Assembly (NCBI RefSeq): GCF_900215215.1
Contig: NZ_OBDR01000001.1
Span: 186,001 to 250,000 of the forward strand
DNA: 64,000 nucleotides
DNA from: Methanohalophilus euhalobius
Lineage (GTDB): Archaea; Halobacteriota; Methanosarcinia; Methanosarcinales; Methanosarcinaceae
Direction: 5' to 3'
The translations under genes were made by a program, and so were the position numbers. Below, piece by piece: positions 38,496 to 47,109 of this stretch. The notes under the pieces are model-generated. The model was not told the DNA's origin, did not search any database, and was given only the letters and a program-made list of their open reading frames with translations. Each line of letters begins with the position of its first letter. Positions within the stretch are counted from its first letter, which is position 1.

Positions 38496-38556
38496 TGACT
38501 GAACAGTCAGTCATAAATGGATTTGCTAGTATATATTTGCTTTGATTGACCAATCA
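38496..38556. promoter_or_regulatory. Two palindromic TetR-type operators upstream of the aldo/keto reductase
   Basis: TGACTG-AA-CAGTCA (38496-38509) and TGATTG-AC-CAATCA (38543-38556) each have perfect 6-bp arms around two bases and start about 50 and 96 bases ahead of the reductase ATG. A further GTCA extends the first. The region 38553-38574 is repeated at 38771-38792 with two substitutions. The rest of 38448-38857 is AT-rich and shows no gene. Confidence 0.65.
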
Positions 38557-38857
38557 CTCACAGACGACGCCAAATTGATACTCGGTCATGAACCATCCTA
38601 TGTTGCTGACCATGCTCTAATGACTCTCCTTTAATCAACAAATTGTCCAGCATAAATCCAAAAGTAATGATTAGTCTCTCTGAAAATAATCAAGAACATA
38701 TTAACCCATGATTTATACTATAACATTTTTGCATTATTCAGACATGTGCCATTCCCAAAAGCGGATTGCGATCACTCATAGACGATGCCAAAAAGAATTT
38801 AGAGCCGATTTTATTCTGATAATTGTTCAGTTGTAAAAAATAATGAGTTGAGAATCC

Positions 38858-40027
38858 TTACTTGTAGGAAGCCTCATAGATGGCAACACAGTCATCAATA
38901 CTAAGTTCGGTCCTGTCACATGTAAACAAAAAGCCCATAGTATCCTTTGCGTTCTTAGCCATTGTTTTGAATTCGTCCGGTGTGATACCGTAATCGGACA
39001 TCCTGAGGTCTGCAACTCCACAGTCTTCCTGCAATTTCACCAGCATTTTGATGAAATCCATCGGCTCTTTGGCATCCTCCATTCCCATGACCTTTGCCAT
39101 TTGTACGAACCTGTCATCACAGACATGCTTGTCAATAAAATGAGTAAAATACGCTTTGCTGATCATGATAAGACCTGCACCATGCGGAAGTTCCTGATGA
39201 TAGGCTGACATTGCATGTTCCAGTGAATGCTGACTGGTGAGAATACCTACGCACATCACTGTACCGGAAAGTGTATTCCCGAAAGCAACCTTTTCACGTG
39301 CATCCAGATCATTCCCATTCTTCACAGTTTTTGCAAGATTTTTTGCGATATTCTCAATTGCGGTGATGGCATACATGTCGCTCATAAGATTGGCACCATT
39401 GGAAACGTACCCTTCAACACTGTGGAATAATGCATCAAATCCCTGGTATGCGGTAAACTTCGGTGGTACGGTCAGCATAAGCTCAGGATCGACAATAGCC
39501 AGGACCGGGAACAGTTCCTCATGTACAAACCCGGTCTTTTCATGCTTTTCTTCGTGAGTGATCACTGTACCCGAATCGGTCTCTGAACCTGTTCCGGCTG
39601 TAGTTGTAATGGCTATGACCGGCAGAGGGCTGTTCTTTAAGGGCATTCCTTTTCCGCTACCAGAAGGAATATAGTCCCAATAATCACCTTCATTGGTAGC
39701 CATTACAGCAATTGCCTTTGCTGCGTCCATACAGCTTCCACCACCCAAAGCAACAATAAAGTCACAATTGTTCTCTTTTACAAAAGCACCGCCAACCATA
39801 ACTGTTGATCTTAAAGGGTTTGCTTCAACTTTATCGAAAACTACTGTTTCTACACCTGCCAGTTTCAGCTGCTATTCAGTCCTTGCAAGATAGCCGTTCT
39901 CTCTTATTGACTTGCCTTTAGAGATAACGATCATAGCTTTTTTGCCAGGCATTTTCTGCTCATGCAGATTATTTAATTGACCTGCACCGAACAAAGTTCT
40001 GGTAGGTACATACATGTTATAACTCAT
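38858..40027 (-). CDS. Iron-containing alcohol dehydrogenase with one in-frame TAG
   Basis: From ATG 40027 the frame has 390 codons with stop, broken only by TAG at codon 52 (39872-39874). Before it: MYVPTRTLFGAGQLNNLHEQ and GKKAMIVISKGKSIRENGYL. After it: QLKLAGVETVVFDKVEANP, then DFIVALGGGSCMDAAKAIAV (NAD-binding GGGS), TTAGTGSETDSGTVIT, and the iron-binding His region SLEHAMSAYHQELPHGAGL. An ATG at 39799 would start a 313-residue product lacking the first nucleotide-binding strands, so the full-length reading is better. TetR operator copies lie upstream and this gene shares the regulon. The reaction is aldehyde/alcohol interconversion. Confidence 0.85.
39872..39874 (-). other. In-frame amber codon in the alcohol dehydrogenase (candidate pyrrolysine)
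   Basis: On the minus strand TAG lies between GYLARTE and QLKLAGVETV. Homologues have an acidic or glutamine residue here, one base change from TAG. The same frame is open on both sides and both parts match the family. Confidence 0.58.
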
Positions 40028-40081
40028 ATCAAATCCTCAATTTTCCTTTCCTGAAAAGTCTTATACATTCAATAACTCATA

Positions 40082-40095
40082 TGATTGAGCAATCA
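40082..40095. promoter_or_regulatory. Palindromic TetR-type operator upstream of the alcohol dehydrogenase
   Basis: TGATTG-AG-CAATCA has perfect 6-bp arms and lies 55 bases ahead of the dehydrogenase ATG at 40027. It is followed by GTCATTATATTTTGC, a possible TATA region. Confidence 0.65.
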
Positions 40096-40146
40096 GTCAT
40101 TATATTTTGCATACTGTGCTTTTTTTTTGATTAATACATTTTTATG

Positions 40147-41274
40147 TCAGAAGTCCCACCATGAAGTAGAAGGCATTTGCAGGTCTGAATCTAACAGAAC
40201 AGTCTCACCGATCATTGGAGCAATTATGTTCATATCTCTTTCATTTGCCTCTTCCAGCGCCCTTTCTATTGGTTTATCCCAGGCATGATTAGCCAGCGTG
40301 AATGCTCCCCAATGCATCAGCATCATTGTCTCACCATTTACATCCAGATTAGCCTGTACTGCTTGTTCCGGAAGCATATGAATCTCAGCCCATCTCTGGT
40401 CATATTGGGCTCCTTCGATCAGGGTGATGTCAAAAGGTCCGTATTTGTTTCCTATCTCCTTAAAATGCGGACCGTATCCACCGTCTCCACTGGTATATAT
40501 TCGGCTTTTGTTTCCCAGAATGACCCAGCCACCCCATAATGTAGTATCAATGCTGAATGGATCTCGTCCGGAACCATGTCTGGAAGGTGTCAGAGCAACA
40601 GTCAGATCCTGGTACTTCGTTTCTTCCCACCAGTTGAGTTCTGTGATCTTCTCTTCGGGAATTCCCCATTTGATCAGATGAGCACTACACCCGAGAGGAA
40701 CAAAGAAATGCGAAACTTTGCTGTTTAGTTTTACAATTGATTGGTAATCCAGGTGGTCGTAATGGTCATGCGAAATAAGAACTGCATCGATTGGCGTCAT
40801 TTCATCAATTATATCCAGCATGATATCTTCGCTATATTCGTATCTGTTAATTCCCACAAATGAGACAGGGGAAGCAACAGGGCTCAGCATAGGATCAAGC
40901 AATAACTTTTTGCCATCAATATTAAGCAGAAAAGCAGAGTGTCCTAACCAGGTCAAACTATCGTTTTTACTTTTTATCTGTTCCCAGTCTATCGTATAAA
41001 CAGGGATTGGACTTGCAGGATCACGGTCTGCAAACTCGGAAACTGAAGAATTATTTGCTGGTAGAGTATCTGATGGATCTCCGAATACACTTGTAGGCAA
41101 CTCATTTACAAAATGTCCATCAACATAGTTACTTAAATGTTGATATGTTTCTTTTTGTTCTGTTGTTGGATCCCCGCCGAAAGCCGGATTTACATTCATA
41201 AATACTATTATGCCGACACAAAACAGAATAAAAAACAAGAATGAATGTAATGCGATCTTTTTGAGTTTGACCAT
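40147..41274 (-). CDS. Membrane-anchored MBL-fold hydrolase (UlaG/NAPE-PLD-like)
   Basis: A 375-residue protein with an N-terminal signal anchor (LHSFLFFILFCVGIIVFMNV), then a metallo-beta-lactamase fold. Motifs are WLGHSAFLLNIDGKKLLLDP, the zinc site VLISHDHYDHLD (about residue 165), SRHGSGRDPFSIDTTLWGGW, YTSGDGGYGPHF and MLMHWGAFTLANHAW. It resembles UlaG/NAPE-hydrolysing PLD-type MBL proteins. The anchor places the active site outside the membrane. The substrate is unknown. It lies between the dehydrogenase and the TetR gene on the same strand. Confidence 0.85.
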   Translation of the reverse strand: MVKLKKIALHSFLFFILFCVGIIVFMNVNPAFGGDPTTEQKETYQHLSNYVDGHFVNELPTSVFGDPSDTLPANNSSVSEFADRDPASPIPVYTIDWEQIKSKNDSLTWLGHSAFLLNIDGKKLLLDPMLSPVASPVSFVGINRYEYSEDIMLDIIDEMTPIDAVLISHDHYDHLDYQSIVKLNSKVSHFFVPLGCSAHLIKWGIPEEKITELNWWEETKYQDLTVALTPSRHGSGRDPFSIDTTLWGGWVILGNKSRIYTSGDGGYGPHFKEIGNKYGPFDITLIEGAQYDQRWAEIHMLPEQAVQANLDVNGETMMLMHWGAFTLANHAWDKPIERALEEANERDMNIIAPMIGETVLLDSDLQMPSTSWWDF

Positions 41275-41343
41275 TTATATCACTATTTTACATTTATCCT
41301 AAAATATGAACTAGATACAGAATGCCATATAAGTGATCGGTCA

Positions 41344-41931
41344 TTAAAATAATAAATTATTCCTGGTCAGCCCGCTCCATACAACCTGAAATCCATTTTC
41401 TATAGCTCTATCCCTGTCCTGTGGTTCTGAGTAAAGAATATAGTCAACTATTGTTCTGCTTGACTGATAGAACATTGTTGTTATCATTTCTGCTGGGTAG
41501 TCCCCAAGCTCACCATTTGCTAATCCTTCCATCACAAGATCATGGAAGAAAACATACTCTTCCATAACTACTTCACGGGTATGGCTTGTTATGGAAGGAG
41601 AAGAACAGAACTGTCCGACAAAATGGAATTTTTCCTGATTCTCTATTCCCCATTCGACCAGATTATACCACATCTTCCTTAATTTTTCTCTGTAAGTTTT
41701 CTGTATCTGGACATCTTGTCCCATTCTACTGCTTAATTCTTCTTTTACCTCGAAATACAGGTCATTGATGAGATGTTCTTTTGTAGGAAAATAATTGAAT
41801 AAAGTACCTGTGGCTACACCTGCTTCTTTTGATATCTGGGCAGTGGATGTGCCGTGGAAGCCCTTTTCAGTAAAGAGCTTTAGAGCCGCTTGCAAAAGGG
41901 CTGCTTTTTTGTTTTCTACCTGTTTTTTCAT
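41344..41931 (-). CDS. TetR/AcrR family transcriptional regulator
   Basis: A 195-residue regulator. The N-terminal helix-turn-helix is AALKLFTEKGFHGTSTAQIS then KEAGVATGTLFNYFPTKEHL, the classical TetR signature at residues 13-52. The C-terminal ligand-binding helical domain contains WYNLVEWGIENQEKFHFVGQ. A perfect palindrome, TGACTA-TT-TAGTCA, lies 16 bases ahead of its start, suggesting autoregulation. Matching palindromes sit upstream of the alcohol dehydrogenase and aldo/keto reductase, so it probably represses these in the absence of a carbonyl or alcohol ligand. Confidence 0.9.
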   Translation of the reverse strand: MKKQVENKKAALLQAALKLFTEKGFHGTSTAQISKEAGVATGTLFNYFPTKEHLINDLYFEVKEELSSRMGQDVQIQKTYREKLRKMWYNLVEWGIENQEKFHFVGQFCSSPSITSHTREVVMEEYVFFHDLVMEGLANGELGDYPAEMITTMFYQSSRTIVDYILYSEPQDRDRAIENGFQVVWSGLTRNNLLF

Positions 41932-41947
41932 GAGTTATCGCTGGAAT

Positions 41948-41961
41948 TGACTATTTAGTCA
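41948..41961. promoter_or_regulatory. Palindromic operator upstream of tetR
   Basis: TGACTA-TT-TAGTCA is a perfect 14-bp palindrome 16 bases before the tetR start codon. It matches the consensus of the other copies. Confidence 0.68.
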
Positions 41962-42463
41962 TTTATGTACTAAAAATGATTTGCTACTTAAATACTTTTT
42001 GCACACATAAAAAGAAAAATTGAAATGTTGTATTTGTAAAGTATACCCCCCAAGAATTAATCAACAAAAAATTCGGTATCCATCAGTAAAAGGAATATCT
42101 CTTCATTGATTATCGTAAAATTTTATTTTTGTACCTGGTACTATTTATTTCGTAAGAACGTCTTTTTTGGGATAGTAATCTGAATAGATAGCTTCAGCCC
42201 GATTATAGCAACGACCTTTCTTACATTGAGATTGGCTGGTCAGGCGTGACACCATAGTAATTAGTTCCAGCCTTACCCCACGGACAGCATTCGGGCCTGT
42301 TATTCTCAATTCGATGTTCTGTAGTGTTTTGCACAGACTGTTACAAGGCGTGCACCTTTACAGATAATACAGAGTTTATGCAATGAAAAAAAGCAAGATC
42401 CTCTAAGGGTACTTTGCGTTAAATAGAGCTCAGGTTATTTGAAATAAAAAGAAAGAGGGGTTT
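41962..42463. other. Intergenic region, no supported gene
   Basis: Five hundred bases hold no convincing gene. A minus-strand frame around 42150-42350 gives GTNYYGVTPDQPISM in one phase and CKKGRCYNRAEAIYSDYYPK in another, both without a sound start. It could be the worn tail of a lost gene, and I did not match it to a family. Confidence 0.3.
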
Positions 42464-42682
42464 TTACTTCTTTTGCTTTGCGTATTCCACAAGAGCGTCC
42501 ATTACACCCCACTTAAAAGCTACTACTACAGCGATACCCCATCCCCATGGTTCCAGGAATGTATATAGAATACCTGTGTCCACAAGCATGGTGTCCAGTG
42601 CAATGTGGTTTACTATCAGGAACAAAAATCCTCTAAGCAATGGAGTAAAGACCTCAGCTCCTTCTACATGCATGAATTGCAA
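42464..42682 (-). CDS. Small membrane protein, 72 aa
   Basis: Hypothetical protein with two hydrophobic segments (TPLLRGFLFLIVNHIALDTM and FLEPWGWGIAVVVAFKWGVM) and a basic end (YAKQKK). The N-terminus MQFMHVEGAE is uncertain, since no ribosome site is evident. The DNA between it and peroxiredoxin (42683-42853) carries two copies of AAATATACAAC, a motif seen again ahead of arsM. Confidence 0.45.
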   Translation of the reverse strand: MQFMHVEGAEVFTPLLRGFLFLIVNHIALDTMLVDTGILYTFLEPWGWGIAVVVAFKWGVMDALVEYAKQKK

Positions 42683-42853
42683 GATAGTAAAATCAAAAAT
42701 GGCACGTTCACTTTTTTGAAGTACGGGCGATCGATAAGATAAAAATATACAACCTTTGTTATAAATGGACGAAGTAAAAATTGCAAAAACCTAAATATAC
42801 AACTACAAACTAAATATAAGAATAATCTGACAAATGACAAATGGGGTGTTATT

Positions 42854-43600
42854 GTGGAACAAAATGAATATATGACTATCAGAATTCCAATGATGGGGGA
42901 AATTGCTCCTTCTTTCAGGGCCCGTACCACACATGGGGAAGTGAATTTTCCAAAAGATTATGAAGGTAAATGGGTAATTTTTTTCAGTCATCCTGGAGAC
43001 TTTACACCCGTATGCACCACAGAGTTCATGGTGTTTGCAAAGATGCAGGCAGAATTCAGGCAACTCAATACCGAACTTCTTGGCCTGTCAGTTGACAGTG
43101 TCCAATCACACATTTCCTGGTTGCGGTCTATAAAGGAAAAGGTGGAATTTAATGGCCTCTCGGGCATGGATGTGGAATTTCCTATAGTAGAAGACAAGGG
43201 GTTGTCAATAGTTAAAAAATATGGGATGCTCCAGCCTTCTGAGAACAAAAGATATATGCGCGATATCCAGTATATTCAGGCAGATAAGGCAACTGATGAA
43301 AACGAAATCATAAATACCCAACCTGTGAGGGGAATATTCATAATCGACCCGCAGTCACGCATCCGTTATATTGCCTTTTACCCAATTTCCAATGGCAGAA
43401 ACCTTGATGAAATAAAACGCATCCTGCAGGCAATCCAGAAAACAGATTCACAAAATGTAGATACTCCTGTTAACTGGAATCCTGGTGATGATGTTATAGT
43501 ATGTACTCCTCTTTCCTATGAAGATGCAAAGAAGCGCATGGAAGATAAAGAATTGAAATGTTCCGATTGGTACATTTGCCTTAAGAAGGATAAACCCTGA
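42854..43600 (+). CDS. Peroxiredoxin (1-Cys/Prx6-type AhpC family)
   Basis: A 248-residue thiol peroxidase that reduces H2O2 and organic hydroperoxides. The active site is SHPGDFTPVCTTEF with the peroxidatic Cys at about residue 54. Prx6-type features follow: LLGLSVDSVQSHISWL, NTQPVRGIFIIDPQSRIRYI and a C-terminal arm with NWNPGDDVIVCTPLSYEDAK. A further cysteine, KCSDWYICLKK, at the end may resolve the sulfenate. The start is GTG 42854 with GGGGTG upstream; ATG 42872 is the alternative. Confidence 0.92.
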   Translation: MEQNEYMTIRIPMMGEIAPSFRARTTHGEVNFPKDYEGKWVIFFSHPGDFTPVCTTEFMVFAKMQAEFRQLNTELLGLSVDSVQSHISWLRSIKEKVEFNGLSGMDVEFPIVEDKGLSIVKKYGMLQPSENKRYMRDIQYIQADKATDENEIINTQPVRGIFIIDPQSRIRYIAFYPISNGRNLDEIKRILQAIQKTDSQNVDTPVNWNPGDDVIVCTPLSYEDAKKRMEDKELKCSDWYICLKKDKP

Positions 43601-43769
43601 TTCGCCCACTTACCACCTAAATCGGTTTACATGCCAAAATTGTTTTTTGGACTTCCCCATCACAGTCAATTAAGTAATAAGTATAAACTCACGAAAAAAA
43701 TTATCAATTATTTATTGTATTTGCTTTTCTTTTCTGTGCTTCGTTTTCCAAGAACTGCTTGCAAAAAGC

Positions 43770-43793
43770 ATATATGCATAAATGCACATATAT
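43770..43793. promoter_or_regulatory. Inverted-repeat operator for the ArsR-ArsM protein
   Basis: ATATATG (43770-43776) and CATATAT (43787-43793) form perfect 7-bp inverted arms separated by ten bases and end seven bases before the ATG at 43801. ArsR/SmtB regulators usually bind such AT-rich inverted repeats over the promoter, and this gene encodes an ArsR domain. Confidence 0.6.
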
Positions 43794-43800
43794 ACAACTA

Positions 43801-44847
43801 ATGCTTCATGAAAAGGCTAAATTCTTCAAAGCATTGGGTGACCAAACGCGTCTTGCAATAATAGGATGCCTGTTAAAACATGATCATTGTGCATGTGATT
43901 TTGCAGCAATTACGGGCAAAGATCAAACCACTGTATCCCGCCATCTCAAGATACTTTGTGAAGCGGGAATCCTGAAGTACGAAAAAGAGGGTAGATACGT
44001 AATTTACAGCATAATGGATGATAATATGAAAGACAAACTTGAAAATTGCGGAATTGAAAAATTTGATTCATGTTGTCCTGATAATGCAGCAGATGCAGTT
44101 TCTAAGAAAGAAGTTGTAAAGGATAAATACGGAAAAATTGCATTGGATGTTGTACAGGGATGTGGATGCTGCGGGGATCTCACAAAGGAAGAAATATCAA
44201 CATCCATTGGCTATTCATCTGAAGATATACAATCATTATCTGCAGCGAATCTGGGGCTTGGATGTGGAAATCCTACGGCAATCGGTGAGATAAAAGAAGG
44301 CGATATCGTTCTTGATCTTGGTTCAGGCGGAGGATTTGATAGTTTTATCGCTGCAAGGAAAGTGGGCAAGACCGGGAAAGTCATTGGCGTGGATATGACA
44401 GAAGATATGATTGCAAAAGCAAGAAAGAATGCTGAAAAATATGAATTCGATAATGTCGAGTTCAAGCAGGGGGATATCGAGTCTCTACCTGTTGAAACGG
44501 GGTCGATTGATGTCATTATAAGCAACTGTGTGATCAATCTCGCACCTGACAAATCCAAAGTATTCAGGGAAGCATACCGTGTTCTCAAAAATGATGGGAG
44601 GATGTATGTTTCAGATATTGTTCTTCTGAATGACCTGACCCCCGAGCAGAGGAATGATGAAGATCTTATATGTGCCTGTATAGGTGGTGCATTGCTTAAA
44701 GATGATTATCTGGGAATGATAAAAGATGCTGGATTCAATGTCGAGATAATGGATCAAGACAAAGAGATTGGTGAGAATCAGTACTCAGGTTACCCTGTTA
44801 TGAGTCTCAAACTAAAGGCTTTCAAAGCAGATGCGGGCCTGGATTGA
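43801..44847 (+). CDS. arsM: ArsR-type regulator fused to arsenite methyltransferase (ArsM)
   Basis: A 348-residue fusion. Residues 1-90 are an ArsR winged helix ([40 protein letters not shown]). A cysteine-rich linker follows ([25 protein letters not shown]). Residues 125-345 are Ars[24 protein letters not shown] motif [15 protein letters not shown], and [19 protein letters not shown], with the arsenite-binding cysteines near ISNCVI and LICACIGGA. It would methylate arsenite with SAM. I start at ATG 43801, since the longer TTG frame would place the operator inside the gene. One protein may both sense and detoxify. Confidence 0.88.
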   Translation: MLHEKAKFFKALGDQTRLAIIGCLLKHDHCACDFAAITGKDQTTVSRHLKILCEAGILKYEKEGRYVIYSIMDDNMKDKLENCGIEKFDSCCPDNAADAVSKKEVVKDKYGKIALDVVQGCGCCGDLTKEEISTSIGYSSEDIQSLSAANLGLGCGNPTAIGEIKEGDIVLDLGSGGGFDSFIAARKVGKTGKVIGVDMTEDMIAKARKNAEKYEFDNVEFKQGDIESLPVETGSIDVIISNCVINLAPDKSKVFREAYRVLKNDGRMYVSDIVLLNDLTPEQRNDEDLICACIGGALLKDDYLGMIKDAGFNVEIMDQDKEIGENQYSGYPVMSLKLKAFKADAGLD

Positions 44848-44953
44848 TTGCGAGATTCTGATGTGACTTGTTTTAGCGAAATTGAATGCCTCAATTAAAT
44901 GCACTCTTCGGGTGTTGTATTTTGAGGTATATATTAATTTTATTTGGAATCTG

Positions 44954-45066
44954 ATCGAAAGGGATGATCCAGGGGAATTAAGGCAGAAGATCCTTGATAT
45001 TTCCTATGTTGAGTAGAAAAAATTGGGGTTCTCAAAGGGTACTCTACATGATTTGAAACGTGGAAT
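44954..45066 (+). pseudogene. Cas1 C-terminal fragment (copy 1)
   Basis: The frame reads IERDDPGELRQKILDISYVE, a TAG (45014-45016), then KKLGFSKGTLHDLKRG. This is the C-terminal signature of a CRISPR Cas1 integrase (DISY.EWKKLGFSKGTLHYLKK), with the Trp codon changed to TAG. It is cut off after LKRG, where a phage portal sequence in another phase begins. The catalytic domain is absent. Confidence 0.68.
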
Positions 45067-45558
45067 CAGGATATACTCGGTGTCGAGCAGGCACAGGCCA
45101 TTATTGATGACTGGCTGGAAGAACACCGGTATCTTTCGGAGAACGAGGATATCGCTGCAGTCGGGCTTGATATCAAGACATTGGATGCAAACGGCAGTCT
45201 CGATGTGCAGGCTTTCAAGAGATCCCTGGAAGCAGAGATTCAGGTCGGTTTGTTCCAGACACCATTTTCCATGGGGGATACTAAAGGATCCACCTATGCT
45301 GCAGGATATGTTTCTGAGGCTGACCGGATGGTTGTACTGGAAGGCCTGCAGCACAGTATCCGGAATATTGTGCAGCAGTTCATTGATATGAGGTTGCAAA
45401 AGAAAGGCTGGCCTGGAGGTAGTGTATGGGTGGAATTTGAGGAACTTTCGAGACCAAAGATGACCGCTGCAGAAGTACTTGAGTGGTACAATTCTGGTGT
45501 CCTGAGCAGGGAGCAGTTGCTTGAATGGGGTGGGTTCCCACAGGGTGGAGTACGTTAA
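45067..45558 (+). pseudogene. Phage portal protein C-terminal fragment (copy 1)
   Basis: Starting at the Cas1 junction, the frame reads DILGVEQAQAIIDDWLEEHR, YLSENEDIAAVGLDIKTLDA, then STYAAGYVSEADRMVVLEGL, and ends EVLEWYNSGVLSREQLLEWG before GFPQGGVR. This is the C-terminal part of a tailed-phage portal protein. An ATG at 45181 could start a 125-residue product but lacks a ribosome site. It belongs to a decayed provirus. Confidence 0.62.
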
Positions 45559-45775
45559 TAAAGTCTCTGTAGAAAATCTGTCCTCTACTCTTTATAGTAA
45601 CATGATCTTGTGTACTATCATTTGATTGAAGACCAAGTGGCTTCCTGTCCCATATCTCTTCTTAATGAAAACAAGTCTCCAAACTCAACGTTCACCGATG
45701 GATTATGGATGAGTTTCAGAGATTTTATTATATACACATTTAAATTTGAATTAAATAAAAAATTAAAAATAGGAA

Positions 45776-46108
45776 TTACTGGCTCCCTACTCGATCTCTT
45801 TCTTCGCTTACTTCAATTTCTCCATGTTCATTTTCATAGATAGAGATTTGCTTTTCCAAATCTTGAAGAAGCTTTTTGGCTGCCTGTGCTGTCAATATAA
45901 CCATGTGGTCACTGTGATATACCCAGCCATTCTTGGTTTTGAATTTTTCATTTAACAACTCAATTCTGAAATCTGAGTCTGTCATAGAAACTATAAGGTT
46001 TGTAGCGTAAGTCCTACCAAATATAGGAGTGCGGTTGATGCTTACTGTTTCTTTTTGTTCCTCATTTTCTTCTTGGTTTACTATACCTACTTTTTCATTT
46101 TTGGTCAT
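45776..46108 (-). CDS. DUF3467 family protein
   Basis: A 110-residue protein with the DUF3467 core FGRTYATNLIVSMTDSDFRI followed by a DHMVILTAQAAKKLLQDLEK helix. The acidic N-terminus (NQEENEEQKETVS) and tail (GEIEVSEERD) are disordered-looking. Function is unknown. I prefer ATG 46108; a GTG at 46117 would directly abut the stop of the upstream regulator gene. The pair is one transcript, with the winged-helix gene first. Confidence 0.78.
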   Translation of the reverse strand: MTKNEKVGIVNQEENEEQKETVSINRTPIFGRTYATNLIVSMTDSDFRIELLNEKFKTKNGWVYHSDHMVILTAQAAKKLLQDLEKQISIYENEHGEIEVSEERDRVGSQ

Positions 46109-46117
46109 TATTATCAC

Positions 46118-46612
46118 TCACGCTGAAACTGCAAATTTACTCATGTCCTCTGAATACATTGATGAAAATGGTATAGTAGGCCACTCACGTTCTTCTTTAT
46201 TCCAGAATTTTTTAGTATCTTCAACCACATGCATTGATGTATCTTCTGAATAATAAAAGCAATTTATTTCTTCATATACAATTGGACCAACGTCTTGTTT
46301 AATGTTATTCAAAATTTCATTATATTCCCCATCTTGTTCAGCAATGAAAAAACTGTTTGCAAAAACAGATCCAATTAACCCTTTGATGATTTTATTATCT
46401 TTTAATTGATAATAGTTGACATTTCCTTTTGTTTCTTTTATTTCCAAAATTCCATTGTAAATTAAAAATGGAATTTTGTGATTGATGGTAGTTCTTGAAA
46501 GACCTGTGCACTCACTTATTTCAGATTGATTATAATTAATGTCACCATTTCCTGATAAAAAATCAATGATTTTAATCTCGGAAGTTTTTCCTAAAAAGTC
46601 TTCCAATGCCAT
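46118..46612 (-). CDS. Winged-helix DNA-binding protein
   Basis: A 164-residue regulator. The N-terminal winged helix is NYNQSEISECTGLSRTTINH and KIPFLIYNGILEIKETKGNV, with the wing at NVNYYQLKDNKIIKGLIGSV. The C-terminal half has no recognised ligand domain (FYYSEDTSMHVVEDTKKFW). It is followed by the DUF3467 gene with no gap. A second, divergent winged-helix gene starts about 107 bases away, so the intergenic region 46613-46719 may hold shared control sites. Confidence 0.72.
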   Translation of the reverse strand: MALEDFLGKTSEIKIIDFLSGNGDINYNQSEISECTGLSRTTINHKIPFLIYNGILEIKETKGNVNYYQLKDNKIIKGLIGSVFANSFFIAEQDGEYNEILNNIKQDVGPIVYEEINCFYYSEDTSMHVVEDTKKFWNKEEREWPTIPFSSMYSEDMSKFAVSA

Positions 46613-46719
46613 TTCATTTCCTCCTATTCAACCCATATTATGGATTATACTTAAAACTGTTGGTTTACTGTCCAATCAGTTTAACACTAACTTTATTATA
46701 CATTATTATCATTTATCAA

Positions 46720-47043
46720 ATGATGTCTCCAAATGACGAATATATGGAACGCGAATTTTCCCAATACGAATTACGCATTCTTTATAATATGTGTCGTCAA
46801 GGAACCTGGTGCGATAAACACCTTAATATCAATAAAATCACAAACGGTATTCCAAAACACGATTTAGATAAAGCTAAATATGCTGCAAAAGAACTAAAAA
46901 ACATAGGGTTAATAGCAGCTCAAAAAAAACAAGGTCGTGAAGATTATTGTATGCCAAAGCCAAACAGAGAAATAATAATTGATATATTAAAAAAGTATGA
47001 GGAAGATTGGGGCTTTATTCAATATTTAGATTTCATCAAATGA
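46720..47043 (+). CDS. Small winged-helix-like protein, 107 aa
   Basis: Starts at MMSPNDEYMEREFSQYELRI. It has a helix-turn-helix region around YGIP-like NKITNGIPKHDLDKAKYAAK and a wing (LKNIGLIAAQKKQGREDYCM). I take ATG 46720 as start because the open frame upstream is a hydrophobic artefact of AT-rich promoter DNA. It is divergent from the larger winged-helix gene. The start has no Shine-Dalgarno, so the transcript may be leaderless. Confidence 0.6.
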   Translation: MMSPNDEYMEREFSQYELRILYNMCRQGTWCDKHLNINKITNGIPKHDLDKAKYAAKELKNIGLIAAQKKQGREDYCMPKPNREIIIDILKKYEEDWGFIQYLDFIK

Positions 47044-47109
47044 TTACTCTGTATTTCACTCATTTTTGCCATAAATACCATATACTACTGCCATTCCTCT
47101 GGAACTTAT

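Noticed and set aside
42149-42350. Small zinc-binding protein on the minus strand
   Set aside because: Two overlapping phases look equally coding-like and neither has a good start or a recognised family.
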